From Pantoea cypripedii (GTDB lineage Bacteria; Pseudomonadota; Gammaproteobacteria; Enterobacterales; Enterobacteriaceae): a stretch of DNA of 64,000 bases. The stretch spans positions 2,035,832-2,099,831 of the forward strand of contig NZ_MLJI01000001.1 of the NCBI RefSeq assembly GCF_002095535.1, given 5' to 3'. A program made the position numbers and the translations under genes. This document shows positions 15,487 through 25,039 of the stretch, in pieces; position 1 is the first letter of the stretch, and every line of letters starts with the position of its first letter. The notes beneath the pieces are model-generated. The model was not told the origin of the DNA and ran no database searches. It worked only from the letters and a program-made list of their open reading frames with translations.

Positions 15487-16257
15487 ATGAAAAAGTTTCT
15501 GTTTAGTGCCCTTGCCGCTGTCACGCTTACCGCTTCTTTTGCCTCTCTCGCCGCGCAGGAAAATCCCGCGGTTAACACCGTGGTGCTGGTGCATGGTGCC
15601 TTCGCGGATGGCAGCAGCTGGAATCGGGTGATTCCGCTGCTGCAATCTCACCACATCAAAGTTATTGCGGTTCAACTGCCACTGACCTCCTTACAGGATG
15701 ATGTTGCCGCCACCCAGCGCGCCATCGACCGCGCGCCGGGCAATGTGGTGCTGGTGGGCCACTCGTGGGGCGGCACCGTCATCACTGAAGCCGGTAATAA
15801 TCCACGCGTGAAGGGCCTGGTGTATGTCGCTGCTTTCGCACCGTCCGTCGGACAATCGACCGGCGATCTGGCCGGAAGCTACCCATCCCCGCCAGGCAGT
15901 GCCGCTATTGCCAAAACGCCGGACGGTTTCCTTTACCTGCCTGCGCCAACGGTGGCGCAGGATTTCGCCCAGGATTCGCCCGCCAGCCAGCAAAAACTCC
16001 TCACCGTGACCCAGGGGCCGATTCGCGCTGCGGCCTTTGGCGACAAAGTCAGCCACGCCGCCTGGACGCAAAAACCGAGCTGGTATCTGGTCAGCACGCA
16101 AGATCGGATGATTAACCCCGACCTGGAACGGGCGATGGCGCAGCACATCCACGCCAGTGTTAGCAGCGTGGCGGCCAGCCATACCTCAATGCTGAGCCAC
16201 CCGACCACGGTCGCTCAGGTGATTACCCGTGCCGTTGATGGCGTCAATGCCCAATAA
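15487..16257 (+). CDS. Exported alpha/beta-fold esterase/hydrolase (EstC-like)
   Basis: A 256-residue protein with a signal peptide (MKKFLFSALAAVTLTASFAS, cut near LAAQ). It shows the oxyanion segment LVHGAFADGSSW and the nucleophile elbow GHSWGG with Ser93. The late SHTSMLSHP supplies the His, and Asp of STQDRMINP is the probable acid. This matches the short EstC/RsbQ-like branch often annotated as alpha/beta hydrolase. The substrate is unknown. It precedes the DipZ-like gene by 18 bp and follows the two-component system, so the three units probably form one stress-response locus. Confidence 0.88.
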   Translation: MKKFLFSALAAVTLTASFASLAAQENPAVNTVVLVHGAFADGSSWNRVIPLLQSHHIKVIAVQLPLTSLQDDVAATQRAIDRAPGNVVLVGHSWGGTVITEAGNNPRVKGLVYVAAFAPSVGQSTGDLAGSYPSPPGSAAIAKTPDGFLYLPAPTVAQDFAQDSPASQQKLLTVTQGPIRAAAFGDKVSHAAWTQKPSWYLVSTQDRMINPDLERAMAQHIHASVSSVAASHTSMLSHPTTVAQVITRAVDGVNAQ

Positions 16258-16275
16258 CTTCTCTGGAGGTGACCT

Positions 16276-17463
16276 ATGTCGTTAATTATCGCGTTTCTGG
16301 CGGGGATGCTGACGTTACTGAGTCCCTGCACATTGCCGGTCATCCCGTTTGTTTTTGCCAGCGTGCGCGGCAAACGAGGGCAAATGGCCGCGTTGCTGGC
16401 GGGTATGGTGCTGGTATTCACCGTTGTTTCCCTGCTGATTTCGGTGGCAAGTAGCTGGGTGACCCAGGTGACGGCCGCAGGGCGCTGGCTGGCCCTGTTG
16501 TTCCTGGCGCTAACCGCCATCACGCTGCTGTCCACACGGGCGGCGCAATTTATCACCACGCCTTTTATGCTGCTCGGCAACCGTATCAATAATGCCAGCA
16601 ACCAGCGCACCGGCCTGGCGGCGGCACTGCTGGCCGGGATGGCGATCGGTATGCTGTGGTCACCCTGCGCAGGGCCGGTACTCGGGGCGATCCTCAGCCT
16701 GGCGATAACCGGCCAGCATGCTTTCTCGGTTGGTTTGCTGCTGGCGGCCTACGGTGCCGGATGTGCGTTGATGCTGGGGGTGTTGTGGTATGCCGGACAT
16801 GAATTGCTCACCCGTCTGCGTCCTGGGCTGGCAATGATGACGCGCTGGCGTCAGGGGGCCGGGGTATTGATGCTGGCGTCGGTGGTGCTGCTGGCCAGCG
16901 GCCGGCAGGGGGCGTTGCAGGCGGCACCGGCGCTGGCGCAGAATCTTGAGCAGCGGCTGAGCCACTTTCTGCCGACCAGTTCGCCAAAAATTACCCCGGT
17001 GCCGGTGGTGGAACAGACGCAAAGTGCTATGCCGGGCCTGGAAGGTGGCACCGACTGGTTCAATAGCGCGCCGCTCAGTCGGGCAGATCTCAAGGGCAAA
17101 GTGGTGCTGATTGATTTCTGGACCTATGACTGCATCAACTGCCAGCATACGTTGCCGCATGTCCGTGACTGGGCGAAGAAATACCAGGCGGATGGCCTGA
17201 CGGTGATCGGCGTGCATACCCCGGAATATCCGTGGGAGCGGGATCCGGCGGCGGTCGCCCGGGCGATCAAACAATGGGGGCTGCCATACCCGGTGGTGGC
17301 GGATAACAACTACAGCATCTGGAATCGCTTCGGCAATAGGTACTGGCCCGCCCATTATATTTTCGATGCCCACGGCCAGCTGCGTTACACCGCGTTTGGT
17401 GAAGGCGATTACGCCGGGCAGGAGAAGGTGATCCAGCAGCTGTTGCAGGAAGCTAAAGCGTAA
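16276..17463 (+). CDS. DipZ-like fusion of CcdA transmembrane domain and periplasmic thioredoxin domain
   Basis: A 395-residue protein. The first ~215 residues contain about six membrane segments with the paired CcdA cysteines C18 (LLSPCTLPVIPF) and C131 (LWSPCAGPVLG). The C-terminal ~140 residues are a TlpA/thioredoxin domain with a C-x-x-C active site (YDCINCQHTLPH) and the cis-Pro region. This architecture passes electrons from cytoplasmic thioredoxin to a periplasmic thioredoxin-like domain for disulfide reduction or peroxide defence. ATG 16276 has TGGAGG at the proper distance. A hairpin lies directly behind the stop. Function in cytochrome c assembly is less likely because no ccm genes are nearby. 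Confidence 0.9.
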   Translation: MSLIIAFLAGMLTLLSPCTLPVIPFVFASVRGKRGQMAALLAGMVLVFTVVSLLISVASSWVTQVTAAGRWLALLFLALTAITLLSTRAAQFITTPFMLLGNRINNASNQRTGLAAALLAGMAIGMLWSPCAGPVLGAILSLAITGQHAFSVGLLLAAYGAGCALMLGVLWYAGHELLTRLRPGLAMMTRWRQGAGVLMLASVVLLASGRQGALQAAPALAQNLEQRLSHFLPTSSPKITPVPVVEQTQSAMPGLEGGTDWFNSAPLSRADLKGKVVLIDFWTYDCINCQHTLPHVRDWAKKYQADGLTVIGVHTPEYPWERDPAAVARAIKQWGLPYPVVADNNYSIWNRFGNRYWPAHYIFDAHGQLRYTAFGEGDYAGQEKVIQQLLQEAKA

Positions 17464-17467
17464 AACA

Positions 17468-17500
17468 GCGCCGCTCGCGTAGCGGCGCAATTTATTGCGC
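17468..17500. terminator. Hairpin plus REP-like element between convergent genes
   Basis: GCGCCGCT-CGCGT-AGCGGCGC (17468-17488) is an 8-bp perfect stem. It overlaps a REP-like unit (GTAGCGGCGCAAT then TTATTGCGC, 17479-17500) whose last base is in the aldehyde dehydrogenase stop codon. It probably serves as a bidirectional terminator. Confidence 0.6.
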
Positions 17501-18921
17501 TAAGGCGCGAAGGTTAACGCGCGTGGTTCCAGAAACGCGGTGATGCCCCATTGGCCCATTTCCCGTCCGATGCCCGAACTGCGGAACCCGCCAAAGGGCG
17601 CGCGCGGTTCATGTGCCAGGGTATTAATCATCACTCTGCCAGCCAGAATCTGCTCACCAATCTGGCGCGCCCGGCTTTCATCTTCGCCGATCACCAATGC
17701 CGAGAGTCCATACCGGGTATCGTTCGCGATGGCGATAGCCTCCTGTTCATCCCGATACGTTAACAGGCTGAGTACCGGGCCAAAGATTTCTTCCTGGGCG
17801 ATGCGCATATCATTGCTGACATCAGTAAATAATGTCGGTTTGACATACCAGCCGTGGGTCAGCGGCTCCGGTCGGCCGACGCCTCCGGCCAGCAGACGCG
17901 CGCCCCGTTGTGTACCCAGTTCAATGTAACGTTGCACGCGTTCCCATTGCTGCTGGTTAATCATCGGGCCGATGGTGGTGCTGGCATCCGCCGGATCGCC
18001 AGAACGCTGGCGCTGCACGGCGGCGGTCAGAGCCTGCTCAAACTCGGCTTTACGTTGTTCTGGCACCAGGATACGCGTCCCGGCAATGCAGGCTTGTCCG
18101 CTATTGATAAAACCGGCCTGCACCGCAAGTTCGGCAGCGCGTGTGGCATCGGCATCGGGCAAAATCACGGTGGGGGATTTACCTCCCAGTTCCAGCGTCA
18201 CGCGTTTAAAGCTGTCGGCGGCGCTGCGCAGAATGGTTTGACCGGTGGCGGTGGAACCGGTAAAGGAGATTTTCGCCACATCCGGGCTGGTACTGAGGGC
18301 ATGACCCACCGTGGCACCACGACCGGTGACGATGTTAAATACACCGGGCGGTAATCCGGCACGATCCAGCGCTCGGGTAACAACGTCGGTTTGCAGTACG
18401 CTAAATTCACTCGGTTTGATCACCGTGGTACAACCGGCGGCGATCGCCGTGGCCAGCTTATGGCAGATAAAGCCAGCGTTGCTGTTCCACGGGGTGATCA
18501 GCGCGGCCACCCCGAGTGGCAGCATCTGCACGCTGGCGCGTCCTGCCTGTTGCTGAAAGGAATACGTTTGCAGTTCTGTCATCACCTGTCTGATGACATC
18601 CGCAGGATAGGTTGCCATCCATTGCGAACGTGAGGACGGCGCACCATATTCTTCGCGCACCGCCTCATGCAGCTCTGCTTCACATTGCTGCATGGCGTGA
18701 AACATCGTTTCCAGCAGCGCCAGCCGTTGCGCGACGCTATATTGGCTAAATGCCGGGAAGGCGGCTTTGGCCGCTGCGATGGCGTGCAATGCATCGCTTT
18801 CATTAGCCAGCCGGGCGGTGCCGATAACACTGCCGTCAGAGGGTCTGATAATATCCATCCTCTCGGTGCCTGCCGGGGTGACAAAGCGGCCATTAATGTA
18901 GATATGTTCGATTGAGCGCAT
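17500..18921 (-). CDS. NAD(P)-dependent aldehyde dehydrogenase
   Basis: A 473-residue ALDH-superfamily enzyme. The coenzyme-binding stretch PWNSNAGF...KPSEFS, FTGSTATG, the catalytic Glu in LELGGKSP and the nucleophile Cys in NSGQACIAGTRI are all present, as are EEIFGPVLS and the C-terminal PFGGFRSSGIGREMG. It oxidises an aldehyde to an acid; the substrate is not evident. ATG 18921 follows AGGAG by 8 nt; a longer reading runs into the divergent promoter region. It is divergent from a LysR gene, its likely regulator. It could supply the semialdehyde-oxidising step that the 4.6-11.9 kb aromatic operon lacks, though it is 6 kb away. Confidence 0.93.
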   Translation of the reverse strand: MRSIEHIYINGRFVTPAGTERMDIIRPSDGSVIGTARLANESDALHAIAAAKAAFPAFSQYSVAQRLALLETMFHAMQQCEAELHEAVREEYGAPSSRSQWMATYPADVIRQVMTELQTYSFQQQAGRASVQMLPLGVAALITPWNSNAGFICHKLATAIAAGCTTVIKPSEFSVLQTDVVTRALDRAGLPPGVFNIVTGRGATVGHALSTSPDVAKISFTGSTATGQTILRSAADSFKRVTLELGGKSPTVILPDADATRAAELAVQAGFINSGQACIAGTRILVPEQRKAEFEQALTAAVQRQRSGDPADASTTIGPMINQQQWERVQRYIELGTQRGARLLAGGVGRPEPLTHGWYVKPTLFTDVSNDMRIAQEEIFGPVLSLLTYRDEQEAIAIANDTRYGLSALVIGEDESRARQIGEQILAGRVMINTLAHEPRAPFGGFRSSGIGREMGQWGITAFLEPRALTFAP

Positions 18922-18977
18922 GGGCTGTTCTCCTGTAAGGCTGTGGTGCAAGGAAAGTAGCACGCACGCGATGTCGC

Positions 18978-19004
18978 TATAATCCGCCTGACCCTGCAAA
19001 GGGT
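18978..19004 (+). promoter_or_regulatory. Candidate LysR-gene promoter and small dyad in the divergent intergenic region
   Basis: TATAAT at 18978-18983 is a consensus -10 hexamer without a convincing -35. ACCCT-GCAA-AGGGT (18991-19004) is a short dyad just downstream that could serve LysR autoregulation. The whole region between the divergent starts is 105 bp. Confidence 0.35.
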
Positions 19005-19026
19005 ATTGCGTTTAACGGAATAATTG

Positions 19027-19932
19027 ATGAATCGAACCGGTATCAGTGAACTTGAAATCATGCTGACAGTGGCGCGGCGCGGCAGTTTTAGCGGCGCAGC
19101 CAGTGAGCTGGAAATCTCCCCGTCTGCCGTCACCAATGCCGTCGCCGGGCTGGAAAAGCGGCTGGGTGTGCGGCTGTTTAACCGCACCACGCGCAGCGTC
19201 GGGTTAACCGAGGCCGGACAGCGCTTTATGGTGAAGGTTGCACCTGCGGTCGAGCTGATCCGCAGCGCGTCTGCGGAGATCGCCAGCCTGCCCGCCGATC
19301 CTGCCGGGTCGCTGCGCATCAATGTGCCACCAGAAAGTTGCGCACTCTGGTATGACGAAATTTTGCTGCCGTTTCTCGCTCGTTACCCGCGTATTCGCGC
19401 GGATATTCACAGCCAGAAGGATAAGGTGGATATTATTGCCGCGGGCTTTGATGCCGGCATCCGTCTGGCAGATGATATCCCGGCCGATATGATCCCGGTG
19501 AAGCTAACGCCGCCGTTGCGCATGATCCTGGTGGCATCGCCCGATTATCTTTCCCATGCGGGTACGCCGCAGCAACCTGAAGATTTGCATGAGCATCGCT
19601 GCATCTGTATGCGTATGGCCGACGGCAGCATTTACCGCTGGGAATTGAGCCATCAGCAACAAAGCTACAAGGTGCAGGTGGAGCCGCTGCTCACCGTCAA
19701 CGATCTGGCTTCGGCGCAGAAAGCGGTGGTGGGGGGATTGGGCATTGCCTGTATGTCAGAACGGCATATCGCGGCGGATGTGCTGGCGGGCAGGGTGATT
19801 CAGTTGATGCCGGAGTGGCAGGTCAATCTCGGTGCGTTGTGTCTGTACTATCCTGGTCACCGTTTAGTACCGCCTGCCTTAAAGGCGTTGACGGAGTTTA
19901 TCCGGCAAGTGATGGACGCACGAAATCTGTAA
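19027..19932 (+). CDS. LysR-family transcriptional regulator
   Basis: A 301-residue LysR protein. The N-terminal winged helix (ELEIMLTVARRGSFSGAASELEISPSAV is split here into ELEIMLTVARRG and SFSGAASELEIS) is followed by RLGVRLFNRTTR and LTEAGQRF. The C-terminal part is a periplasmic-binding-like effector domain ending in FIRQV. It belongs to the CrgA/DmlR-like group judging by the RTTRSVGLTEAG segment. ATG 19027 is preferred over an overlapping TTG at 19024. It is divergent from the aldehyde dehydrogenase gene and most likely controls it in response to an aldehyde or its precursor (inference). Confidence 0.91.
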   Translation: MNRTGISELEIMLTVARRGSFSGAASELEISPSAVTNAVAGLEKRLGVRLFNRTTRSVGLTEAGQRFMVKVAPAVELIRSASAEIASLPADPAGSLRINVPPESCALWYDEILLPFLARYPRIRADIHSQKDKVDIIAAGFDAGIRLADDIPADMIPVKLTPPLRMILVASPDYLSHAGTPQQPEDLHEHRCICMRMADGSIYRWELSHQQQSYKVQVEPLLTVNDLASAQKAVVGGLGIACMSERHIAADVLAGRVIQLMPEWQVNLGALCLYYPGHRLVPPALKALTEFIRQVMDARNL

Positions 19933-20120
19933 CGGCACGATGTATCGCGGACATTTCTTTACTCATATTTGATGTGGGTATTTAACATCTGGCGAATATT
20001 AAAGACAAATAAAACACCCGATTAATATTTTATTTTCCTGGTTGTTGATAAAACAATATCTTGCATCATATCACCGTGCCTGGATCATAAAAAACAAAAT
20101 AGTCTTCAGGATGATTCTTT

Positions 20121-20147
20121 TTTACAAAAAACTATAAAATCTATAAT
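20121..20147 (+). promoter_or_regulatory. Candidate dgcZ promoter in AT-rich leader
   Basis: TTTACA (20121-20126) and TATAAT (20142-20147) with a 15-bp spacer lie 48 bp before the dgcZ start. The 19933-20194 region is strikingly AT-rich compared with its neighbours and holds no other visible gene; it may bind H-NS. Confidence 0.4.
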
Positions 20148-20194
20148 GTTATTTTTGTAAGCTTATCCATAGTTTTAAAAATCCTGGAGGAATA

Positions 20195-21094
20195 ATGCAA
20201 AGAACTATCTACGATATCGATGTTGATATTGCAAATTTAAATCAAGCCATAAAAAATCACTATGAATGGTCAAACAAATTGCTCGAAATTAGTTTATTCG
20301 GTGGCAACTTTGACAGAACCTTAGAAGGAGAACATTCACACGAACATTGTGATTTTGGTAAATGGGTTGATGCGGTGTTAATTAAATATGATTTCAATGA
20401 GAATGATTTATTACGCATTTCAGATTCGCATAAAAAAATGCATCAATCGGTCAGGGACATTATCGCCGCTATCAAAATCAATGCCTTTACCCACCCACAG
20501 CTCAAAGAATACTTCCATAAACAGAAAAACTTCCTTGATGCCGTAGATACTTACAAGTCGCGCCTGTTGGCAAGCCGCAGTGCCTACGATGCGCTTACCG
20601 AATTACCGATACGTAGCAAGTTGTACAGTGATTTTCCACGTTTGCAGGAGCGATGTACGCGGAACGACAAAGATCTGTATCTGATTATCCTGGATGTCGA
20701 TCATTTTAAAACCGTCAATGATGGTTATGGTCACAATGGCGGCGATGCAGTGCTTAAAGGTCTGGCTAATTTGCTGGTGGCAAACATGAGGAAATACGAG
20801 AGATGTTATCGTTATGGCGGTGAAGAATTTGTTATTCTGGTGGAAAGTCAGCGTCTTGATGATATCAAAAAAATCATCGCAAGACTGATGGTGAAAATTC
20901 GCAACGAAACATTTTTTTATGAAAATAGCGCAATCAATATCACGGTGACATCGGGTGTTGCTCTGGTTAAAGAAGGGGGAACACTGGAGAGTATTATCGA
21001 GCTTGCAGATAAAGCGATGTATTACGGCAAACAGCATGGTCGGGATGTTTGTATGCTGAATCATAATAATGAGATTGGACTCTTTTACAAATAA
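20195..21094 (+). CDS. dgcZ: Zinc-regulated diguanylate cyclase DgcZ
   Basis: A 299-residue protein. The N-terminal CZB domain keeps all four zinc ligands of E. coli DgcZ at the same residue numbers: H22, C52, H79 and H83. The GGDEF domain follows, with LDVDHFKTVND and the active-site loop YRYGGEEF (GGEEF at 208-212). The enzyme makes cyclic-di-GMP from two GTP; zinc binding to the CZB domain inhibits it, linking zinc and surface growth to exopolysaccharide. No RxxD inhibitory site stands in the usual place before GGEEF. Start ATG 20195 follows TGGAGGA. The gene has lower GC and more Lys/Asn codons than its neighbours but matches its family along its whole length. Confidence 0.93.
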   Translation: MQRTIYDIDVDIANLNQAIKNHYEWSNKLLEISLFGGNFDRTLEGEHSHEHCDFGKWVDAVLIKYDFNENDLLRISDSHKKMHQSVRDIIAAIKINAFTHPQLKEYFHKQKNFLDAVDTYKSRLLASRSAYDALTELPIRSKLYSDFPRLQERCTRNDKDLYLIILDVDHFKTVNDGYGHNGGDAVLKGLANLLVANMRKYERCYRYGGEEFVILVESQRLDDIKKIIARLMVKIRNETFFYENSAINITVTSGVALVKEGGTLESIIELADKAMYYGKQHGRDVCMLNHNNEIGLFYK

Positions 21095-21329
21095 TCACAC
21101 CATAACCTTTCCCAGCCACGTGACGCGGGAGCCTGCGCATGCGCGCTTTCCTGCGGCACCAGTGAGCCAGCGCACAATCCCGCATTAAACTTTTTCTGCT
21201 GCCATCGGCTAACCCACTGAAAGCCAGAGCCCTCTGTACAAATGCCCAAATTGTCTCGGGCATTCACACCTTAACGCCCTGATTTGCGCCGGATACGCTG
21301 CACCCACCCTGACCCTGTGGAGAAAAATA

Positions 21330-22445
21330 ATGAAAATTGCTATGCGTCTGGCGTTACTTTCTGCCCTGGCCTTCAGCGGCTCGCTGATGGCGCAAACCTT
21401 CGTCTATGTGTCCGAGGCCAGTGATGGCAACATTGCCCGCTATGCCCTGAATGATAAAACCGGGGCGCTGACCTTACTGGGCCAGACATCGGCGGGCGGT
21501 AAAGTGATGCCGATGGCGCTCAGCCCCGATCATCACCGTTTATATGCTGCGATTCGCAGCCAGCCACTGCGGCTGGTGAGCTGGACGATTGATGCGCACA
21601 GCGGTGACCTGACACAGGCAACCGAAGTGGCGGCAGCGGCCAGTTATCCTTATATCAGCGTCGATAATCGTGGGCGTTTCCTGTTAGGTGCATCCTACGA
21701 TGGCGATGTGGTGCATGTTTATCGGCTGGCGAAGGATGGCAAAGTAGAAGCACCGCCGGTGGCGGCGTATAAAACCGGCCATGTGGCCCATTCGGTGATC
21801 ACCGATGCCACCGGACATTCGGTCTATGTCGGCAACCTCGGCGTCGATCGGGTACTGCAACTGAATTTAACCCCGGACGGCAGCCTGACGCCGATTGGCA
21901 ACGGCTATGTGGCGACCGCCGCTGAGAATGGTCCGCGCCACTCGGTGATGTCGCCTGATAACCGTTATTTGTATAACGTCGGTGAAATGGGCGGTGTGAT
22001 TACGCAATTTAAGCGGCAGCCAAACGGCGCACTGGATAAAGTCGCCGAATGGCCCAATGCGGTCGCGGCGAAATATCAGTTGCAACATGGGCGCGAACGT
22101 CCGGCAAATTATAACGATCCCACCCCGCGTATCTGGTCAGCGGATATCCGCATCACGCCTAATGGTCATTTTTTGTATGTGACAGAACGTACCAGCAGCA
22201 CGGTTACGGGTTATCGTGTCAATAAAGATGACGGCAAACTGACGCTGATTGGCAGCTGGCCGGTGGAGAAACAGCCGCGCGGCATTGCCATTTCACAGGA
22301 TGGTAAATGGCTGGTTGCCAGTGGGGAGAAAAGCGACGTCACCGGCAGCTATGCCATCAATCCGCATAGCGGGGTGCTGAAAAAGGTGGGCAGCGCACCA
22401 GCGGGAGGCGATGCCAACTGGGTCACGATGGTGACGTTTAACTGA
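21330..22445 (+). CDS. Exported beta-propeller lactonase-family protein
   Basis: A 371-residue protein with a signal peptide (MKIAMRLALLSALAFSGSLM, cut near AQ-TFVYV). The mature part repeats a four-strand blade pattern (TFVYVSEASDGNIARYAL, LSPDHHRLYAA, ISVDNRGRFLL, ITPNGHFLYVTERTSS), as in the 6-phosphogluconolactonase-type (Pgl/YncE-like) propellers. The conserved GPRHSVMSPDNRYLY and RTSSTVTGY segments fit the lactonase family. Because it is exported, it cannot be the cytoplasmic pentose-phosphate lactonase; a periplasmic lactone substrate is inferred. ATG 21330 has TGGAGAAAAATA ahead of it. The 235-bp region before it shows nothing recognisable. Confidence 0.88.
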   Translation: MKIAMRLALLSALAFSGSLMAQTFVYVSEASDGNIARYALNDKTGALTLLGQTSAGGKVMPMALSPDHHRLYAAIRSQPLRLVSWTIDAHSGDLTQATEVAAAASYPYISVDNRGRFLLGASYDGDVVHVYRLAKDGKVEAPPVAAYKTGHVAHSVITDATGHSVYVGNLGVDRVLQLNLTPDGSLTPIGNGYVATAAENGPRHSVMSPDNRYLYNVGEMGGVITQFKRQPNGALDKVAEWPNAVAAKYQLQHGRERPANYNDPTPRIWSADIRITPNGHFLYVTERTSSTVTGYRVNKDDGKLTLIGSWPVEKQPRGIAISQDGKWLVASGEKSDVTGSYAINPHSGVLKKVGSAPAGGDANWVTMVTFN

Positions 22446-22470
22446 GTGGCGCACGGTGCCGGGGAAAAAC

Positions 22471-22579
22471 GCGTGATAAATCACGCCGCTACGGTCAGAT
22501 GTGGCCTGTAGCGGCGCGATTTATCGCGCGGGTCTTTCCGGCATCCTGCACGGAATTGCACGATAAATCGTGCCGCTAC
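22471..22579. repeat. Cluster of three REP-like elements (type A)
   Basis: Units at 22471-22492 (- orientation), 22508-22529 (+) and 22558-22579 (-) each contain a variant of the GGCGCGATTTATCGCGC-type palindrome ending in GTAG/CTAC. The cores differ by compensating changes (GTGATAAATCAC, CACGATAAATCGTG), so the pairing is conserved. The cluster lies between two convergent genes. Confidence 0.82.
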
Positions 22580-22595
22580 AAATCTGCACAGCTAT

Positions 22596-25039
22596 TTAAT
22601 CCTGATTATGTGAATGTGAAGCCCCCGCGTTAATCTCATCAAAGATTGCCGCACCGGCCTTAAACACTAACGATTTTAATAAATCAAATTTTATCAGCGC
22701 ATCTTTATCAATTTCCTGATTCGGAGCCAGATATTCATAGGCCTGCTCGGCCACCCGATGCCAGATACTCACCATAAAATCAGCATTTTGCTTGATAAAA
22801 TAGAGCAGGAATTGATGGTTGTTATAACCAATATCCATAAGTTGTTTGAGTTCTTTGCGTTTTTCCTCAGACTCATCACTGAAACGGTTACGATAGCGTG
22901 CTGCGTGTAAGCCTAAATATTTATATCGAAACTCACCAATTTTTATTCTGTGTATGGCGTCGGTGGTGTATCGCGATAGCTGGTCACAGAAACGCTCCAG
23001 AAACTCCGTGTCGCGCATCAGGTATTCAACCATATGTCCTCTGTCGGACAACAGTTCTTTGCCATACTCTTCGATGCCGCGAAAGCTGAATTTCTTCATT
23101 AAATTATAACTTTCGATATAGACCTCAGGAGGGGTATACGCATAATCCAGGCCATTGTTGATATGTCCGGTTTCGTGTATGGCTACCTGTTTAAAAATGT
23201 CATCATTCGGTATTTTTTGCGTATAAATATGCTTGTGCTGGTCATCAAAGGTGGTGAAGGCGATATCACCGGGGCTGAAAAATAATTTTTCCGCATCATC
23301 TTTAAAACATCCGGCAACCAGTTGACCATTTTTGGCAAATCTTTCCTCAAAAATCCGGAATCTGTCTGGGGTAACGGCCAGTATGTTATTTTGTAATCTT
23401 CTGAAGTCTGAGGTGAACGATCTGACCTCCTCTGCAGTAAAGATTTTTCCGGTAAATTCAGTGAGGATATCCCCCATTAATTTCGGGTGAAGGTTGTTAT
23501 TAAATAGATTGCTAACCATCCTTGCCTGAGAATGGAGTTCATTTATGTTGGCACTCAGGCGTTGAAAAAATGCCGGGTATTTTTTTTCAAAGTCATGTTT
23601 GTTTTTGGTTTTTAAGGAATACTTTTTTTCATCCGGGATGTCAGGGGGGAGTATTCCATCGAGGATTTTATTAATCCTCAGGTTGACCTTGATTTCGCGC
23701 TCAGGATAGTCTTTGTAATACATCTCCAGGCTGTCTTTGAATGCCCGGTTCTGATATTGATACGTTTTTATTTTTCTGTCCAGATTTTTGAGTTCTTTAA
23801 TAATTTTGTCTGCTTTCGGGTAAAAGGTTTCTTCCTCTGGATACATGGCATGATATATCTCTATGGCACGGGAAAATTTCTTAAATCCGCTGTCAATAGT
23901 TGCAGCCGTTTCCCATTTGGCAAATTTGTCGATAAACTCACTGGCGGCAGGGAATTTTCCGCGGATAAAATCAATCGGCAAATTCTTTGCTAACTCCTTC
24001 ATCATCTTGCGGCAGGTGATTTCGGCAAAGTGGGGTGGGTCCGGAAGTTTGTTACCTTGTTTAATTAACGCCTGCATCGCCGTTTTGCGCTGGTGATCCT
24101 CATGGGGATTCAATGCCATATAACCATAGGTGAGCGGGCTTAGCATATCCGTGTAAAATGGCGCTTTCGTGGAAATATCGCGCGTTGCCCGGACTGGCAT
24201 ACTATTCCTGTCGATGGGATCACCCCGCCAGGTGCGGAAGAAATCGTTAAATTCAGAAAGCTGGTGAAATTGAATCCTGTTTTTATCGTCTTTCCACTCA
24301 GTGATGATGGTGTCACCATCATCTTTTTTCACCCAGAGGCGTACGGGTCTCCAGCCGGGTGGAGTAATCAGATTATTAAAAAAGGTTTCGGTAATATTGG
24401 CGGTATTAAAATCAATTTCGGCAAATTCTTTTTTAAAATAAATTACGCCATATTTATCTAAAACCCGCATGTCCTGTTCCAGCCGTTCGGTTTTTAATGC
24501 ATTTAGCGTATTGCTCTCAATGTGAGAAAGGAAATTATTAACGTCGAGGTTGAGTTCCTGATTAGTGGATGTATCAAAGACAGTGGCATGTCTGGTGGGC
24601 AGAAGTAAAAAGTTTTTCTGATCGACCCGGTAATTTTTCACACCCTGAGCGGTATTGAGTTGACAATAAATCTGGTCGGTTATGGTATTCCATTGGACAT
24701 CAAGGATTTTTACCCGCGAGGGGAGCGGGCGAAGATTGAGGGAATCATGACTTAGCATCCAGCTCAGGCTGCTATGGAATAACGTCGAATTCGCCAGATA
24801 GTTTTTAACCTGACTATCCTGCAGGTACATTTGCTCCTCAAGTTGTACGACGCCTGGCGGATGCAGACTCGCCTGCCCGGCATTGTTTTTTATTTCTGCT
24901 CGGATGTTTTCTGTAATTTTCCCCACCACGGAACGCGCCACATAGGCAGCAAACTTAACCAGTTTGCTGCTTTCCCCTTCCGGAGACGCATCGTACAGAC
25001 AAGTTGCGGCATCCTCCAGAGTGAGCAAGGCTTTTTTTT
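22596..25039 (-). pseudogene. C-terminal part of a frame-split giant protein with HETGH metalloprotease-like motif
   Basis: This frame continues the protein encoded by 24955-28128 after a frame change at an A8 tract (25032-25039). In its own right it could start only at a TTG at 25091 with no good ribosome site. About 811 residues follow the tract. The sequence is hydrophilic and Lys/Asn/Phe-rich, with no signal peptide or membrane segment. Near its end is a zincin-type H-E-T-G-H (23163-23177), then NNGLDYAYTPPEVYIESY, suggesting a zinc endopeptidase site. It is AT-richer than the flanks. I do not recognise the family; a secreted or injected effector/toxin is a guess from size and motif. An intact, frameshift-expressed gene is possible. 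Confidence 0.6.

Noticed and set aside
18582..19322. 246-residue open frame spanning the ALDH/LysR divergent region
   Set aside because: It crosses the promoter region and overlaps both real genes in other frames; no family motif is visible.
22471..22579. Closely spaced palindromic repeats as a possible CRISPR array
   Set aside because: Units alternate in orientation, differ in sequence, have irregular short spacing and recur singly elsewhere; this is a REP cluster.
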